Numbered from the stretch's first letter, positions 1 through 10,525 are shown. The stretch: 64,000 nucleotides of DNA from Pelagicoccus sp. SDUM812005 (GCF_031127875.1 NZ_JARXIA010000028.1:1-64000), one strand, 5' to 3'. Program-made: numbers and translations. The notes: generated by a model from the sequence alone, not told the origin.

Positions 1-49
1 CATGGTTTTCATCCATGCGACAGGGGTTCGAATCCCCTACGGGGTACCA
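1..49 (+). tRNA. tRNA-Glu(UUC), 3' part only
   Basis: The window opens inside a tRNA gene. Positions 1-17 form a complete anticodon arm (CATGG / CCATG) with loop TTTTCAT, giving anticodon TTC (Glu). A normal T-arm with GGTTCGAATCC follows, then the acceptor 3' strand ACGGGGT, discriminator A and an encoded CCA at 47-49. The 5' half lies outside the window, so the acceptor pairing cannot be checked. A strong terminator follows directly. Confidence 0.85.
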
Positions 50-56
50 TTTTCTT

Positions 57-89
57 AAAACCGTCACTCTTCGCGAGTGGCGGTTTTTT
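57..89 (+). terminator. Rho-independent terminator after the first tRNA-Glu
   Basis: An AAAA run leads into a nine-pair stem (CCGTCACTC with GAGTGGCGG, one G-T wobble) around a TTCGC loop, followed by six T. This is a textbook intrinsic terminator eight bases after the tRNA CCA. The tRNA transcript therefore probably ends here, and the next tRNA needs its own promoter. Confidence 0.85.
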
Positions 90-302
90 GTTGGGCGGGT
101 GGGGCGGGACTGCTTTTCACGAGCAGATCGTTGGACTGGATGGGGCGTTGGGCAGTATCGGTGGTGGTATTTGCTGGGAAAAGGGGAGCTTGGTGGAAGA
201 TCTTCTTGGGAGGAGCCTTTGGCGTGAATGTGTCTTATCCTCGCTATAGATTGCCCTTGCGCGGAGGGGGATAGTTTCTAGTTATTGCGGCTTCTCGCTA
301 GG

Positions 303-380
303 GTCCCGTTCGTCTAGCCAGGTTTAGGACACTTGGATTTCATCCAAGAGACAGAGGTTCGAATCCTTTACGGGACGCCA
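303..380 (+). tRNA. tRNA-Glu(UUC)
   Basis: A complete cloverleaf is visible. The acceptor stem is GTCCCGT/ACGGGAC. The anticodon stem CTTGG/CCAAG carries loop ATTTCAT (anticodon TTC, Glu). The T-loop is TTCGAAT, the discriminator G, and CCA is encoded at 378-380. It shares the anticodon with the tRNA at the window start but differs in the acceptor and anticodon stems, so the two are diverged isoacceptors and not a recent duplication. The 210 bases between them show no other feature I recognise. Confidence 0.93.
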
Positions 381-407
381 AATCCGGAGGCGTTGGGGAA
401 GCGATTT

Positions 408-1172
408 TTATTCTTTGGGGTGGCGGCGGATTTCGAGTCGGCCGGCTTGGAGGATTCCGTAGCTGCCGTTCTTGGTATCCAGGTTCCAACTGCGGCCTTT
501 TTGATTCGGCTCGGGAATGAGGGTGTGGCCGACGATTTGCGGCCATTCGAGGCTGTCTTCGAACTCTTGGAACCAATCTTGCCAGGCGATGCCGCCGTGC
601 GGGTCGCGTCCGCCGCGCGCGGTGCCGATGGCGGCGAGGGCGTCGGGCTTTTCGCCGGGAAGTTGATGGACGTGGGCTGTGAGCTGGGCGTGAAGGGTGT
701 CGAGGGCCTGTGGGGCGCTGGGGTCGAGGCTGCCGAAGTGGCGCGGGTGGAGGCCGGCGTGGGAGAGGATCCAGCCCTGGGCGAAGGCGAAGGGCTGGAG
801 CTGCTTGAGGAACTGGGGGGAAAGGTGGCTGCGGATGCTTTCGGAGAGGTAGGCGTTGTAGGCTCCGTTGAAGTAGGGGTTCAGGGCGGCGTCCTGAGGG
901 GAGAGGTTTTGCTGGAGGTCGTAGAGGTAGGGGAGGTCGTGGTTGCCGACGAGGAAGGCGAAGCTGGCGGCTGGGTAGCGCTCTTCAAGTTGGGAGAGGT
1001 AGTGGCAGGTCTCGGCTACGTCTGCGGCGCTTTCGACTTTTGGGTCGAAGTAGTCGCCGAGAATTACGATGCGGTCGGCGCGGAAGGCTTCCTTTTGCAG
1101 GATGGCTTCGGCCCAAGCGGTGTTTTGATGGATGTCCGGGAGGACGAGGCAATGGCGCGATTGGTCCTTCAT
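408..1172 (-). CDS. Calcineurin-like metallophosphoesterase
   Basis: This 254-residue protein shows the dinuclear-metal signatures of the calcineurin-like phosphoesterase superfamily in the expected order: DIH near residue 13, GDYFD at 39-43, GNHD at 76-79, SHAG at 137-140 and VGHT at 214-217. These residues normally bind two divalent metals and activate water for phosphoester hydrolysis. No signal peptide is seen, so the enzyme is probably cytoplasmic. The substrate cannot be read from the sequence; phosphoprotein, nucleotide and cyclic nucleotide phosphatases all share this core. The gene ends 28 bases from the convergent tRNA-Glu. It starts 91 bases after the end of the next minus-strand gene, so the genes may be cotranscribed. 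The ATG at 1172 gives a start just before the first conserved strand. Confidence 0.88.
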   Translation of the reverse strand: MKDQSRHCLVLPDIHQNTAWAEAILQKEAFRADRIVILGDYFDPKVESAADVAETCHYLSQLEERYPAASFAFLVGNHDLPYLYDLQQNLSPQDAALNPYFNGAYNAYLSESIRSHLSPQFLKQLQPFAFAQGWILSHAGLHPRHFGSLDPSAPQALDTLHAQLTAHVHQLPGEKPDALAAIGTARGGRDPHGGIAWQDWFQEFEDSLEWPQIVGHTLIPEPNQKGRSWNLDTKNGSYGILQAGRLEIRRHPKE

Positions 1173-1263
1173 GTTTTGTTATCGAGAAGGAAAGGGGGCG
1201 GGCCCTGCGGCTGCAAAAGGAAAGAGCGATGCGGGGGATATTTTGCGTGAGGGCGATTGGGGC

Positions 1264-1986
1264 CTAGGTGGAGAAGGCCCACTTGAGGGCGTTGGGCAGG
1301 GAGGTGGCCCAGGCTTCGGCGGAGTGGCCGCCGGAGTAGGTATCGTAGCGAACGCTGTATCCGTTTTTCGACAACATGTCGTGGAAGCGGCGCACGCCTT
1401 CGATTTGGGAGAGGGTTTGGATGACGCCTTCCTTGTGCCAGACGTATTCTTGGGTTTCTCGGTCGCCGACATCTAGGAAGAAGGCGGGCGGGTGTTTTTG
1501 CTTTTTGCCGTCGAATTCTTTGGTGAGCCAGCAGTCGTTCGACCAGTAGGAGCCGGATTGGGAGATGACTTTGCTGAAGAGGCCGTCGTGGGTGAGGGCT
1601 GTGAAGGAGGCGGCGAGTCCGGTGTAGCTGAGTCCGGCGATGACGCGTTCCTTGGCCTTGCGGGTTCGCGGGTGGCGTGCGTGTATCCAGGGTATGAGTT
1701 CTTTGGATACGAATTCGGCGAAGGGCGGGTGGCAGGGGCACTCGGTCCAGCGGGTGTCCATATCGACACAGGAGACGTAGACGACTAGCAGGTTTTTGAG
1801 GTGTCCGGATTCGAAGAGGGTTTCTATGATTTGCGGAGCTTGGACGCGGTTGCGGTAGAGTTCGGCATCGAGGAGGACGAGCAGGTCTAGGGCTGGGGAG
1901 TCGGGGGCGGGGTCGCGTATCCAGATGCTTCGCTCGTTGCCGAGTATCTCGCTTCGGAGGGTGCAGGGGGTCTCGAGGGGGGTCAT
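1264..1986 (-). CDS. Esterase_D-like alpha/beta hydrolase
   Basis: The 240-residue product resembles the putative-esterase family that includes enterochelin esterases and S-formylglutathione hydrolase. The nucleophile elbow GLSYTG places the catalytic Ser near residue 120. An acidic residue in LDVGDRE (about 171-177) and the His in GGHSAEAW (about 221) complete a plausible Ser-Asp-His triad. An N-terminal strand ending in LLDAELY matches the oxyanion region of the family. There is no signal peptide, so a cytoplasmic carboxylesterase acting on a small ester is likely. The true substrate is unknown, and siderophore ester hydrolysis is only one option because no siderophore genes are nearby. Confidence 0.8.
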   Translation of the reverse strand: MTPLETPCTLRSEILGNERSIWIRDPAPDSPALDLLVLLDAELYRNRVQAPQIIETLFESGHLKNLLVVYVSCVDMDTRWTECPCHPPFAEFVSKELIPWIHARHPRTRKAKERVIAGLSYTGLAASFTALTHDGLFSKVISQSGSYWSNDCWLTKEFDGKKQKHPPAFFLDVGDRETQEYVWHKEGVIQTLSQIEGVRRFHDMLSKNGYSVRYDTYSGGHSAEAWATSLPNALKWAFST

Positions 1987-2060
1987 GGGCGAAGGCGAGA
2001 GGGTGGGGCCGGACTGAATGAACGGATAGTTGGAGGGACGTTAGGGCGGCTGCGTTTTTG

Positions 2061-3326
2061 CTAGATGGGGATGGAGGGGTCGAGTTGGCGGGCGTTTTCG
2101 AGGAAGAGGATGCGTTGGGCGACGGTGGGGTGGGAGCTGCTTTTGCTCGCGGCGGCGTTGTCGGTGGCGACTTTGAAGAGCTGGTGTTCTGGGCTGGCTT
2201 GGAGGGTGCGTACGAGGCGTTCGTATTCGGCGGTGTTGAGCCGTCCGTCCGGGATGACGTAGTCGAAGCGTTTCCAGTCGATGACCTTGAAGTCGCGGTC
2301 GAGCATGAGGCGGTCGACGGCTTTCTGGATCTCGCGCTCTTCCTTGGCTTGTTGTTCGGGGGTGAGACGTTTGCGGATTTGTTGGGCGTCGTCGCTGGAA
2401 AGGATTTGCCCGACGAGGCGTTGCAGGTCCTTTTCGCCGATGGCTTTAGCGGGGAGTTGTTGTTCGCAGTGGGCGATGAGCTGGTCGAGCTTTTCGATGG
2501 ATAGCGTATTGTCGGAGCGAATACGTTGGAGGAGGGCCTTGTAGAGTTGGGCTTGGATTTCGACGGTTTTGCAGACTCCGAAGAGCCCGTTGGCGATATT
2601 GAGGATGCCGTAGCGGCGGGCGGCGGAGAGGTCGCAGAGGTGCTCGTGGTCGCGGGAGGTGCGCTGGATCCAGGTGTTGACGCAGAAATTGAATAGCAAG
2701 GAGAAGCCGAGCCAGATGAGGAAGGCTTTCCAAAGGGAGATTTCGCCGTCGCTTAGGCTGAGGTAGAGGGGGAGGAGGGCGTTGAAGCCCATGAGGGCGA
2801 AGCGGACGCGGTTGAGGGGACGGATGTATTCGTAGAAGTGGGCGAGCTCGTGGGCGAGAATGGCTTTGATTTCGCCGGGCTTGAGGATTTGGAAAAGGTG
2901 CTGGGAGATGTAGATGGCGTTGAGGGGCTTGACGAAGTTGAAGAGCAGGCTGTTGAGCACGAAGGCGCCGTCGTACTTTTGGAAGGTGATGTAGGTGCGG
3001 GGCTGCTCTTTCCGGCGGTGGGGAGCCAGCAGCTCGCGCATCATGAGGTAGATTTCGCCGGCCCGGTAGCGTCCGATCTTTTGGTTGGAGCCGAACTCGA
3101 CGATCTGGGCTTTGGGGAGCTTGAAGAGTCCGTGGGCGAAACTGAGGTGGATGCTGTAGGATAGGCCGAAGAGTATGCAGGAAACGAATACGCTGTAGAG
3201 CGAGCTTTCGCGGATGACGAGGTACGCGAGGATGGCGTTGGCGGCAAGGCAGAGGGCGACAAGCGCGTAGTCGATGCGGGCGTACTTTTGGGAGCGGGCT
3301 TGGAGGGAGGAGGGATCTTTTGGCAT
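2061..3326 (-). CDS. M48-family membrane zinc metalloprotease
   Basis: I start this 421-residue protein at the ATG at 3326. An in-frame extension to 3749 exists but lies entirely over the neighbouring hydrolase and looks like a shadow. Two membrane segments sit near residues 19-37 and 43-62, then a soluble part leads to HELAH (159-163), the HExxH zinc site. Further hydrophobic stretches lie near 174-190 and 200-217, and the Glu in DHEHLCD (about 228) is the likely third zinc ligand. This order matches HtpX/Ste24-type peptidases, which act at the inner membrane in protein quality control. The gene lies 85 bases after the upstream hydrolase gene on the same strand. No obvious Shine-Dalgarno site precedes the start. 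Confidence 0.82.
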   Translation of the reverse strand: MPKDPSSLQARSQKYARIDYALVALCLAANAILAYLVIRESSLYSVFVSCILFGLSYSIHLSFAHGLFKLPKAQIVEFGSNQKIGRYRAGEIYLMMRELLAPHRRKEQPRTYITFQKYDGAFVLNSLLFNFVKPLNAIYISQHLFQILKPGEIKAILAHELAHFYEYIRPLNRVRFALMGFNALLPLYLSLSDGEISLWKAFLIWLGFSLLFNFCVNTWIQRTSRDHEHLCDLSAARRYGILNIANGLFGVCKTVEIQAQLYKALLQRIRSDNTLSIEKLDQLIAHCEQQLPAKAIGEKDLQRLVGQILSSDDAQQIRKRLTPEQQAKEEREIQKAVDRLMLDRDFKVIDWKRFDYVIPDGRLNTAEYERLVRTLQASPEHQLFKVATDNAAASKSSSHPTVAQRILFLENARQLDPSIPI

Positions 3327-3411
3327 GGGGCGCGGAAACCCTAGGGGTGTAGGCGCGGCGGAGGAAAGCCAAATCTTGCGTTGTTGAGGGAACGTTTTGG
3401 GTGAAAGCCCG

Positions 3412-4533
3412 CTAGCGTTTGACCGTGCGGTATTTGGTGATGCGGTCGGGGCGGTCGAGGTTGGCTGCGGTGTCGCGGGCGGCTTGGGTTTCGACTCCGG
3501 GCTTCTCGAGGAAGCCAAGGTCGTCGAGCCAGTGAAGGCAGCTTTCTTGCCATTTGCCGAAGGCGACTCCGCCGCGGCTGCTGATGCCGGCAGTGGCGGG
3601 CGCTTGGCTGGCTTGGGAGTTGTCGCCGGGATGTACGCCGCGGGCGTAGATGTGTAGTTCGCAATTGGGTACGCCGACTTCGAGGAGGGCTGTGAAGTGT
3701 TCGGTGGCCCAGATGGCGTGTATCCAGTCGCCCCAGCCGGGCGAAGCAAAGAAGACGGGCGGAGCGTCGCGAGGGATTTCGGTCTCGTTTCCGAAGGCGA
3801 AGGGGGAGGGGCCGGGGTAGACGCTGCCGATGAAGTCGGGGCGGGAGGAGATTGGGGCGAGGGGATTTTCGGGCGTGTTTTCAGCTGCGTCGAAGGCGGC
3901 GTAATCTAGGCCCGCTCGGGCGGCGAGTTCGGCTCCGGCGGAGAATCCAATGATGCCGATCTTGTTTGTATCCAGATTCCAATGCTGAGCGTGCGCTCGA
4001 ACGAGCTTGATGGCTTGTTGGGCGTCGCGCACACCGTGGGTGGTGGGTTCGTAGCCGTCGGAGCGAAGGCGGTTTCGGAGGAGGACGGCGTTGATGCCGT
4101 TTTGGGTAAAGAAGGGGACCAGAAGGGCTCCTTCGCCTACGATGTTGAGTTTGTTGTGTCCGCCTCCGGCGGCGAGGATCACGGTGGCTCCGGTGTTGAG
4201 GGCTCCGTTGGCGGGGTGGAATTCGATGGAGGGGTTGTGGATATTTACGATGTAGCCGAGATGGGGCGGGCTGTAGCTACCGTAGGTCTCCGCTTCGTGG
4301 ATACGGTTGGCGTCGAGGTGAGGTGAATCGGGAGGGTAGAGGGGGATGACGATGCCGCCGGGCACGATCGGAGTGGGCTGGTAGGGGGCGGCGGTTTGAG
4401 GGCCGGGAGCGGTGATACCAGCGGGGGTCGGCGGGGCGGGGAGTGCGGGCGTTTCTGCGGCGGCTAGAGCTGCTGCAGCGAGGGTTGCGGCTACGAGGAG
4501 GGCGCTGCGAAGGGGGTGGGGCATGAGGGGCAT
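3412..4533 (-). CDS. Secreted alpha/beta hydrolase, acetyl-xylan-esterase-like
   Basis: The 373-residue product begins with an Ala-rich signal peptide (hydrophobic core about residues 9-26, likely cleavage near AAAE), so it should be exported. The mature part has an oxyanion strand ending in AAGGGH and the nucleophile elbow GFSAGAE with Ser near 198. A late His in ARGVHPGD probably closes the triad. This pattern fits the BD-FAE/dienelactone-hydrolase-like esterases often found with polysaccharide degradation. No glycoside hydrolase genes are adjacent, so the substrate remains open. The nearest upstream gene on this strand encodes a secreted fibronectin-III protein, 156 bases away with a hairpin between. 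Confidence 0.78.
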   Translation of the reverse strand: MPLMPHPLRSALLVAATLAAAALAAAETPALPAPPTPAGITAPGPQTAAPYQPTPIVPGGIVIPLYPPDSPHLDANRIHEAETYGSYSPPHLGYIVNIHNPSIEFHPANGALNTGATVILAAGGGHNKLNIVGEGALLVPFFTQNGINAVLLRNRLRSDGYEPTTHGVRDAQQAIKLVRAHAQHWNLDTNKIGIIGFSAGAELAARAGLDYAAFDAAENTPENPLAPISSRPDFIGSVYPGPSPFAFGNETEIPRDAPPVFFASPGWGDWIHAIWATEHFTALLEVGVPNCELHIYARGVHPGDNSQASQAPATAGISSRGGVAFGKWQESCLHWLDDLGFLEKPGVETQAARDTAANLDRPDRITKYRTVKR

Positions 4534-4637
4534 GCCGTTCTTATGGGGTAGGAAGGAGGGGGATGTCTAGGGAGGTTCTACACTTCGATATGAATTCGAA
4601 GCGAGCGCGGCGGGGGCGCTTGCGGTTGTCCTGGATG

Positions 4638-4661
4638 AAGGAGCTCTGGGAAGAGCTCCTT
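4638..4661 (-). terminator. Hairpin downstream of the fibronectin-III gene
   Basis: A perfect ten-pair inverted repeat (AAGGAGCTCT / AGAGCTCCTT) with a four-base loop lies 29 bases after the stop of the gene at 4690-6744. No T-run follows on the minus strand, so it may be a factor-assisted terminator or an mRNA-stabilising stem rather than a classical intrinsic terminator. Confidence 0.45.
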
Positions 4662-4689
4662 CTGGGAGGATGGCCAATGTCTGGGATTT

Positions 4690-6744
4690 TTAGTATAGTC
4701 CCGTGAGCTCGAGCAGGGCGGAGCTTTTCCCGTTTTGCGATCCGATCATGAGGCCGAAGTGGTGGGTTCCCTTTGCCTTTAGCTTTTCGGTGCCGAAGTC
4801 GTTCCATTGGACTCCGTCGGTTGACCAGAAGAATTCAAGGGTGTCGCCGCGGCGTTCGATGGCGAGGAAAGAGCCGCTTGGCAGCTTGGGGCCATGGTCC
4901 ACTTGGAGCTTGGAGCCGTCCTTGCTGCGGGTGAGGGTGGAGACTTGGCCGTATCCGTTGATCGCGATAGCGGCGGAAGCGGAGTCGGGCGCGAGGGAGG
5001 TCCGGACGCCGATCCCGACTCGGGCGTAGTTGCCGTCGGGATTGAAGCTATGGACTTTCACGGCGATGCGGTAGTCTTCGAGGCCGTTCCAATAAGTGAA
5101 GCCGAGCTCGTCTTCGTAGTATTCGAAGCCTTTGCCTTGGGATTCGAGCTTGAAGAGTTGTACGTCGTCTTCGAACTCGCTTTTCGTCTGGCTGTCGCGG
5201 AGGCCTATGGAGGCGTGCTGCCGGGTGTCGCGATAGTAGGAGCGGGAGGGGGCGAGCAGGGGTTCGGAGCTTTCGACGATTTCGACGGTGGCGGTCGAGA
5301 GTTGCGAGGATGCGGATCCGAGGTAGATGCCGGCGAGGTATTCGTTTCCGAGGTCGATGGATACCTTGCTGGGGGAGCTCCATTTGAAGCCATCGGCGGA
5401 GGTGGAGAAGTAGCAATTGTTGCCCTGCTTGCTGAGCTTCAGGAATATTTCCTGGGAGGGTTTGTGTTGGGCGAGGGAGCGTTGGTAGCTGCGCTTGCCG
5501 GTTTGGCTTCGCCAGAGGGCGGAGGCGCGGCTTTGCCCGTCCAGGGAGATCGCGGCGAACTTGGAGCCGGCGTCGAGCGAGTCGCGGTACATGAAGCCGA
5601 TCTGGGAGTTCTTGGAGGCGGCTTGCAGGTCGAGCACGCGGAGCACGAGGTGGCTGTCTCCTTGGCAAGGGAAGTAGCTGTAGCGAATTTCGTCCTGGGC
5701 ACCGGTATCGATTCCGTTGCCGGAGGCCGCGAGGGAGTGGAAGCCCGAGGTCGCATCGACTTCGTAGAATCCGGGATGCTTGGGGCTTCCGATCATTTTG
5801 CTCGGCAGTTCGGTTTCGTCTGCGGGAGCGGTTGTCTTCTGCAGTTCGAGATTCTGCATGGAGACGATCTCGAAGCGGGCGGTGGAGCTCGTTTTTGGGG
5901 AACCGGAGGAGGCGGCCATGCCGACGAGGAATTCTCCGCTTAGCGGGAAGTAGGAAAATTTGGCGAAGGACCAGCGCCTGCCGTCCGAGGAGTAGGCCAA
6001 GGCGAGGAAGGGGCCCATCTTGAAGGCGGCGAGGTACTCGGTGTTGGAGGGAGCGGGAATGCTTTGGCTTAGGTCGCTTCCTCCGTCGTGGGTTCTCCAG
6101 TTGAGCTCGATGTCGCGCTTTCGGGTGAGCGTGATCGCGGCTCGGGCGGATTGGGGGGAGTGGCTTTGGCGAACCATGAGGCCCGCTTGGGCTGCGTTCG
6201 AGCGCGTATCGAGCGAGCTGAGCCGCACGATGATGCTGCAATCGCCGTCCGCGGTCAGGTAGGCGAAATCGAGTTCGTCTTCGGTGGAGCCGAAGCCGCG
6301 GGCTTGCGTGTCGATCTGCACCAGCTGCTTGTTGGTGGCGGACTCGAGTTGGTAGAAGGTATCGCTTGCGGCAGAGGCTACGTGGTTGACGACGGTGCCG
6401 AGAAAACCGGTGACGGACTTTGCGACCTCCTCGATCTCGGGAATGGTTCCGAGGCTGACGTTGGTGTAACCGGAGTATCCGAATTGGTTATACGCTCGGA
6501 TGCGGTAGTAGTACTTTTTGTAGCCTTTGAGGAGGCGCAGGTCGGTGTAGACAGTGGTGTCTCTTCCGACGCGGGCTATTTCTTGAAACTCTTTCCCGTC
6601 TTTGGAACGCTCGATGCAGAAGCCGTCCTCGTTGTCGGAGTTGTCCTGCCAGCGAAGCGATATGCCGGAGCTTTTTGCAGCGTTCGCGGCGGAGCAGAAG
6701 GAAACTAAAAGAAGAATGACTGAGAGTGCGATTCGATGAGACAT
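4690..6744 (-). CDS. Secreted protein with fibronectin-III domain and three concanavalin-like repeats
   Basis: The 684-residue product has a signal peptide at residues 1-22 (hydrophobic core SVILLLVSF, cleavage after ANA). A fibronectin type III domain covers about 24-100, recognisable by LRWQDNSDNEDGF near its start and YYYRIRAYN near its end. The rest is three copies of a module of about 180 residues, near 120-300, 320-495 and 505-684. Each copy has an xxGFGxxxDEL or equivalent DE segment, then AQAGLMVR-like and SARAAI-like motifs, and a W-x-x-P/DG stretch near the end. The module resembles the DUF1349/LamG-type concanavalin-like fold. An extracellular carbohydrate- or matrix-binding role is plausible; no catalytic site is evident. 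Confidence 0.75.
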   Translation of the reverse strand: MSHRIALSVILLLVSFCSAANAAKSSGISLRWQDNSDNEDGFCIERSKDGKEFQEIARVGRDTTVYTDLRLLKGYKKYYYRIRAYNQFGYSGYTNVSLGTIPEIEEVAKSVTGFLGTVVNHVASAASDTFYQLESATNKQLVQIDTQARGFGSTEDELDFAYLTADGDCSIIVRLSSLDTRSNAAQAGLMVRQSHSPQSARAAITLTRKRDIELNWRTHDGGSDLSQSIPAPSNTEYLAAFKMGPFLALAYSSDGRRWSFAKFSYFPLSGEFLVGMAASSGSPKTSSTARFEIVSMQNLELQKTTAPADETELPSKMIGSPKHPGFYEVDATSGFHSLAASGNGIDTGAQDEIRYSYFPCQGDSHLVLRVLDLQAASKNSQIGFMYRDSLDAGSKFAAISLDGQSRASALWRSQTGKRSYQRSLAQHKPSQEIFLKLSKQGNNCYFSTSADGFKWSSPSKVSIDLGNEYLAGIYLGSASSQLSTATVEIVESSEPLLAPSRSYYRDTRQHASIGLRDSQTKSEFEDDVQLFKLESQGKGFEYYEDELGFTYWNGLEDYRIAVKVHSFNPDGNYARVGIGVRTSLAPDSASAAIAINGYGQVSTLTRSKDGSKLQVDHGPKLPSGSFLAIERRGDTLEFFWSTDGVQWNDFGTEKLKAKGTHHFGLMIGSQNGKSSALLELTGLY

Positions 6745-6773
6745 AGCAGCGAAGTCCGGGCGTGGCGCCTAGG

Positions 6774-6802
6774 TTGAAAGGACGCTGCTTTGTTGTTATA
6801 AT
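6774..6802 (+). promoter_or_regulatory. Sigma-70-like promoter, plus strand
   Basis: TTGAAA (6774-6779) is followed after exactly 17 bases by TATAAT (6797-6802). This is the best consensus promoter I see in the window. It points right into a stretch with no protein gene and away from the gene it abuts, so it may drive a small RNA. Confidence 0.45.
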
Positions 6803-7005
6803 CGTGGGAGTTGTCTCGCTTAAAATGGTAAAATTCAGCGGCCTGCGGCTATACACGTAGTTGCAAAAAGACTACATGCAGGGAATACCCTTTGGCGTTA
6901 CTTTGCAGGCGGTAGGGGGAGATTCTGCAGGTGTGCGATCTGCAATGCGGATAGTCGGAGGGAGGGCGGGTGGAGCGTTTTGCAACGGGGCGGAAATTCG
7001 GGCCC

Positions 7006-7038
7006 AAAAAAGAGCGTCCCTGCTTAGGGGGACGCTCT
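7006..7038 (-). terminator. Terminator hairpin, strongest on the minus strand
   Basis: A ten-pair perfect stem (AGAGCGTCCC 7011-7020, GGGACGCTCT 7029-7038) is flanked by an A-run on its left. Read on the minus strand, it becomes stem plus TTTTTT, a classical intrinsic terminator for the small genes at 7267-7741. On the plus strand it is followed only by CTTGTT, so termination of a rightward transcript would be weaker. Confidence 0.7.
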
Positions 7039-7266
7039 CTTGTTCACACTGACCGTGTTGCGATGGGCTGGCCTTGTATTTATTTCGTTTGGACGGGCCT
7101 GCGGTAGGTCGACCGTTCTTTAGGTTCAATGGTTCGCCGATCGTTCCAGGTTGGTTGGCGAGTGGATCAACACGAAATTCTTTTCACGGTTAGTATAATT
7201 TTGCTTTGATTTTAGAAGTCGTGGTTGAGCGCTCGCAAAAGGTTTAGGTTTCGGATTCCCGGATTC

Positions 7267-7518
7267 CTAGGAAAGTTTTGGGGAGAGCTCGTGGGGAGCT
7301 ACCTTTGCTTTCGGGGTGGAGGTCCGTGGTTGGTTTCTGGGTACGTTTCCGACCGGCACGCTGCTGGCGCTGGTTCTCTCTCGCGTTTTCCTGTCGGGAA
7401 CTCGGTCGAGAGGGACGGTGGCGACCCGTTTCGCTCGGTCTTCGGAGATGCCTCGTTCGCGGAGGGACTCGTAGCGAGCTTTGTCGTAGATTGCTTTGTC
7501 GATGTCTTCGCTGCTCAT
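7267..7518 (-). CDS. Small conserved-type protein (DUF7218-like core)
   Basis: This is an 83-residue, strongly charged protein. Its first half (KARYESLRERGISEDRAKRVA, about residues 13-33) resembles the short helix-turn motif found in small DUF7218/Rho-N-associated proteins, where a YExLRxxGxSxExAxxIA pattern recurs. The C-terminal half is Pro/Ser/Arg rich and looks disordered. It follows the CsbD-family gene by 43 bases on the same strand and is followed by an intrinsic terminator, so the two probably share a transcript. The family match is from memory and is tentative, and the function is unknown. Confidence 0.55.
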   Translation of the reverse strand: MSSEDIDKAIYDKARYESLRERGISEDRAKRVATVPLDRVPDRKTRERTSASSVPVGNVPRNQPRTSTPKAKVAPHELSPKLS

Positions 7519-7561
7519 TTTTTTGGGGGTTCAGGTTGCTGCGGGCGGGAAGGGCCGCGGT

Positions 7562-7741
7562 CTATTTGCCGACGGCTTCCTTGGCTTTTCCAAGCGCCTT
7601 TTTAGCTTCGCCTTGGACCTTGTCCTTCTTGCCTTCCTTGCGGAGCTCTTTGTTGTCGGTCGCTTCGCCGACAGCGTCTTTCACGCTGCCTTTGGCTTTT
7701 TGAACGTTTCCTTCGGCTTTGTCTTCCTTCGATGGTTTCAT
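7562..7741 (-). CDS. CsbD-family stress protein
   Basis: This 59-residue ORF reads MKPSKEDKAEGNVQKAKGSV and continues with KEGKKDKVQGEAKKALGKAK. The KAEGNxxxxKGxxKxxxG and KxxxxxGKxxKxxGxxK pattern is typical of the CsbD family of small, very hydrophilic general-stress proteins. Nearly a third of the residues are Lys, with many Glu, Ala and Gly and no aromatic residues, as usual for the family. The molecular role of CsbD proteins is not established; in Bacillus subtilis csbD belongs to the sigma-B regulon. It appears to be the first gene of a two-gene unit with the 83-residue protein downstream. No clear ribosome binding site precedes the ATG. Confidence 0.85.
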   Translation of the reverse strand: MKPSKEDKAEGNVQKAKGSVKDAVGEATDNKELRKEGKKDKVQGEAKKALGKAKEAVGK

Positions 7742-8063
7742 AATTTTTTGGGTTGGGTGTTGCGGACCGCTTTTTCGGGGATCCGTGTTGTTCTCATGCT
7801 TGCCTGTCCTTTTCGCACAGTTCGCGCCAAGTGCGGGTGAAGGACGGTGTTTTATTTGTTAAGTTGTTGTTGTAGAGAGGATAAAGGGGTTTCGCTTGTT
7901 TGAGGCCGATGGTCGCCGACGGGGCGTAGTCGGAGCGAAATGCAATGGCGAGGACTCGCTTTGCGACACCTTGCACGGGCACGAAAAAGGGCAGCCGGCG
8001 AGGGCTGCCCTAGGGGAGGTAATTTTGGTGTCGCGGCGTGACCGGCGGTCGTGCCCGACCGGT
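7742..8063. other. Intergenic stretch between the isocitrate dehydrogenase gene and the CsbD gene
   Basis: Apart from the terminator hairpin of the dehydrogenase gene, I see nothing definite in these 322 bases. The part at about 7745-7900 is relatively AT-rich and should contain the promoter of the CsbD-family gene. I could not choose a specific -35/-10 pair with confidence. Confidence 0.4.
7983..8011 (-). terminator. Rho-independent terminator of the isocitrate dehydrogenase gene
   Basis: On the minus strand a nine-pair stem AGGGCAGCC / GGCTGCCCT with a six-base loop runs into TTTTT. It lies about 50 bases after the stop codon of the dehydrogenase gene, which places it as that gene's intrinsic terminator. 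Confidence 0.85.

Positions 8064-10525
<2,462 letters not shown>

Larger units (their letters stand above)
6745..7266. other. Gene-poor interval with a promoter-like site and a terminator hairpin
   Basis: No convincing protein gene is seen in these 522 bases. The interval holds a consensus-like plus-strand promoter near its left end, a short hairpin GTAGT/ACTAC around 6858-6875, and a strong hairpin at 7011-7038. The distance from promoter to hairpin, about 230 bases, would suit a small RNA. The sequence does not match the landmarks I know of tmRNA, RNase P RNA or SRP RNA. The promoter of the minus-strand fibronectin-III gene must also lie here. Confidence 0.5.

Noticed and set aside
333-1250. 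A 305-codon plus-strand frame opposite the metallophosphoesterase
   Set aside because: It overlaps the tRNA-Glu and a minus-strand gene with full metallophosphoesterase motifs. Its own translation is Gly/Val/Glu-rich without motifs.
3327-3749. A 141-residue N-terminal extension of the M48 protease
   Set aside because: It lies within the coding region of the neighbouring hydrolase in another frame and is Pro/Ser/Thr/Ala-rich. The ATG at 3326 directly precedes the expected membrane segments.
6861-7052. A 63-codon plus-strand frame downstream of the orphan promoter
   Set aside because: It has no motif, no clear ribosome site, and runs into the terminator hairpin. A small RNA is the better reading.
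7794-7982. A 62-codon minus-strand frame between the CsbD gene and the dehydrogenase terminator
   Set aside because: There is no recognisable domain and no ribosome site, and it lies in what should be the CsbD promoter region. A real gene cannot be excluded, but I cannot support it.
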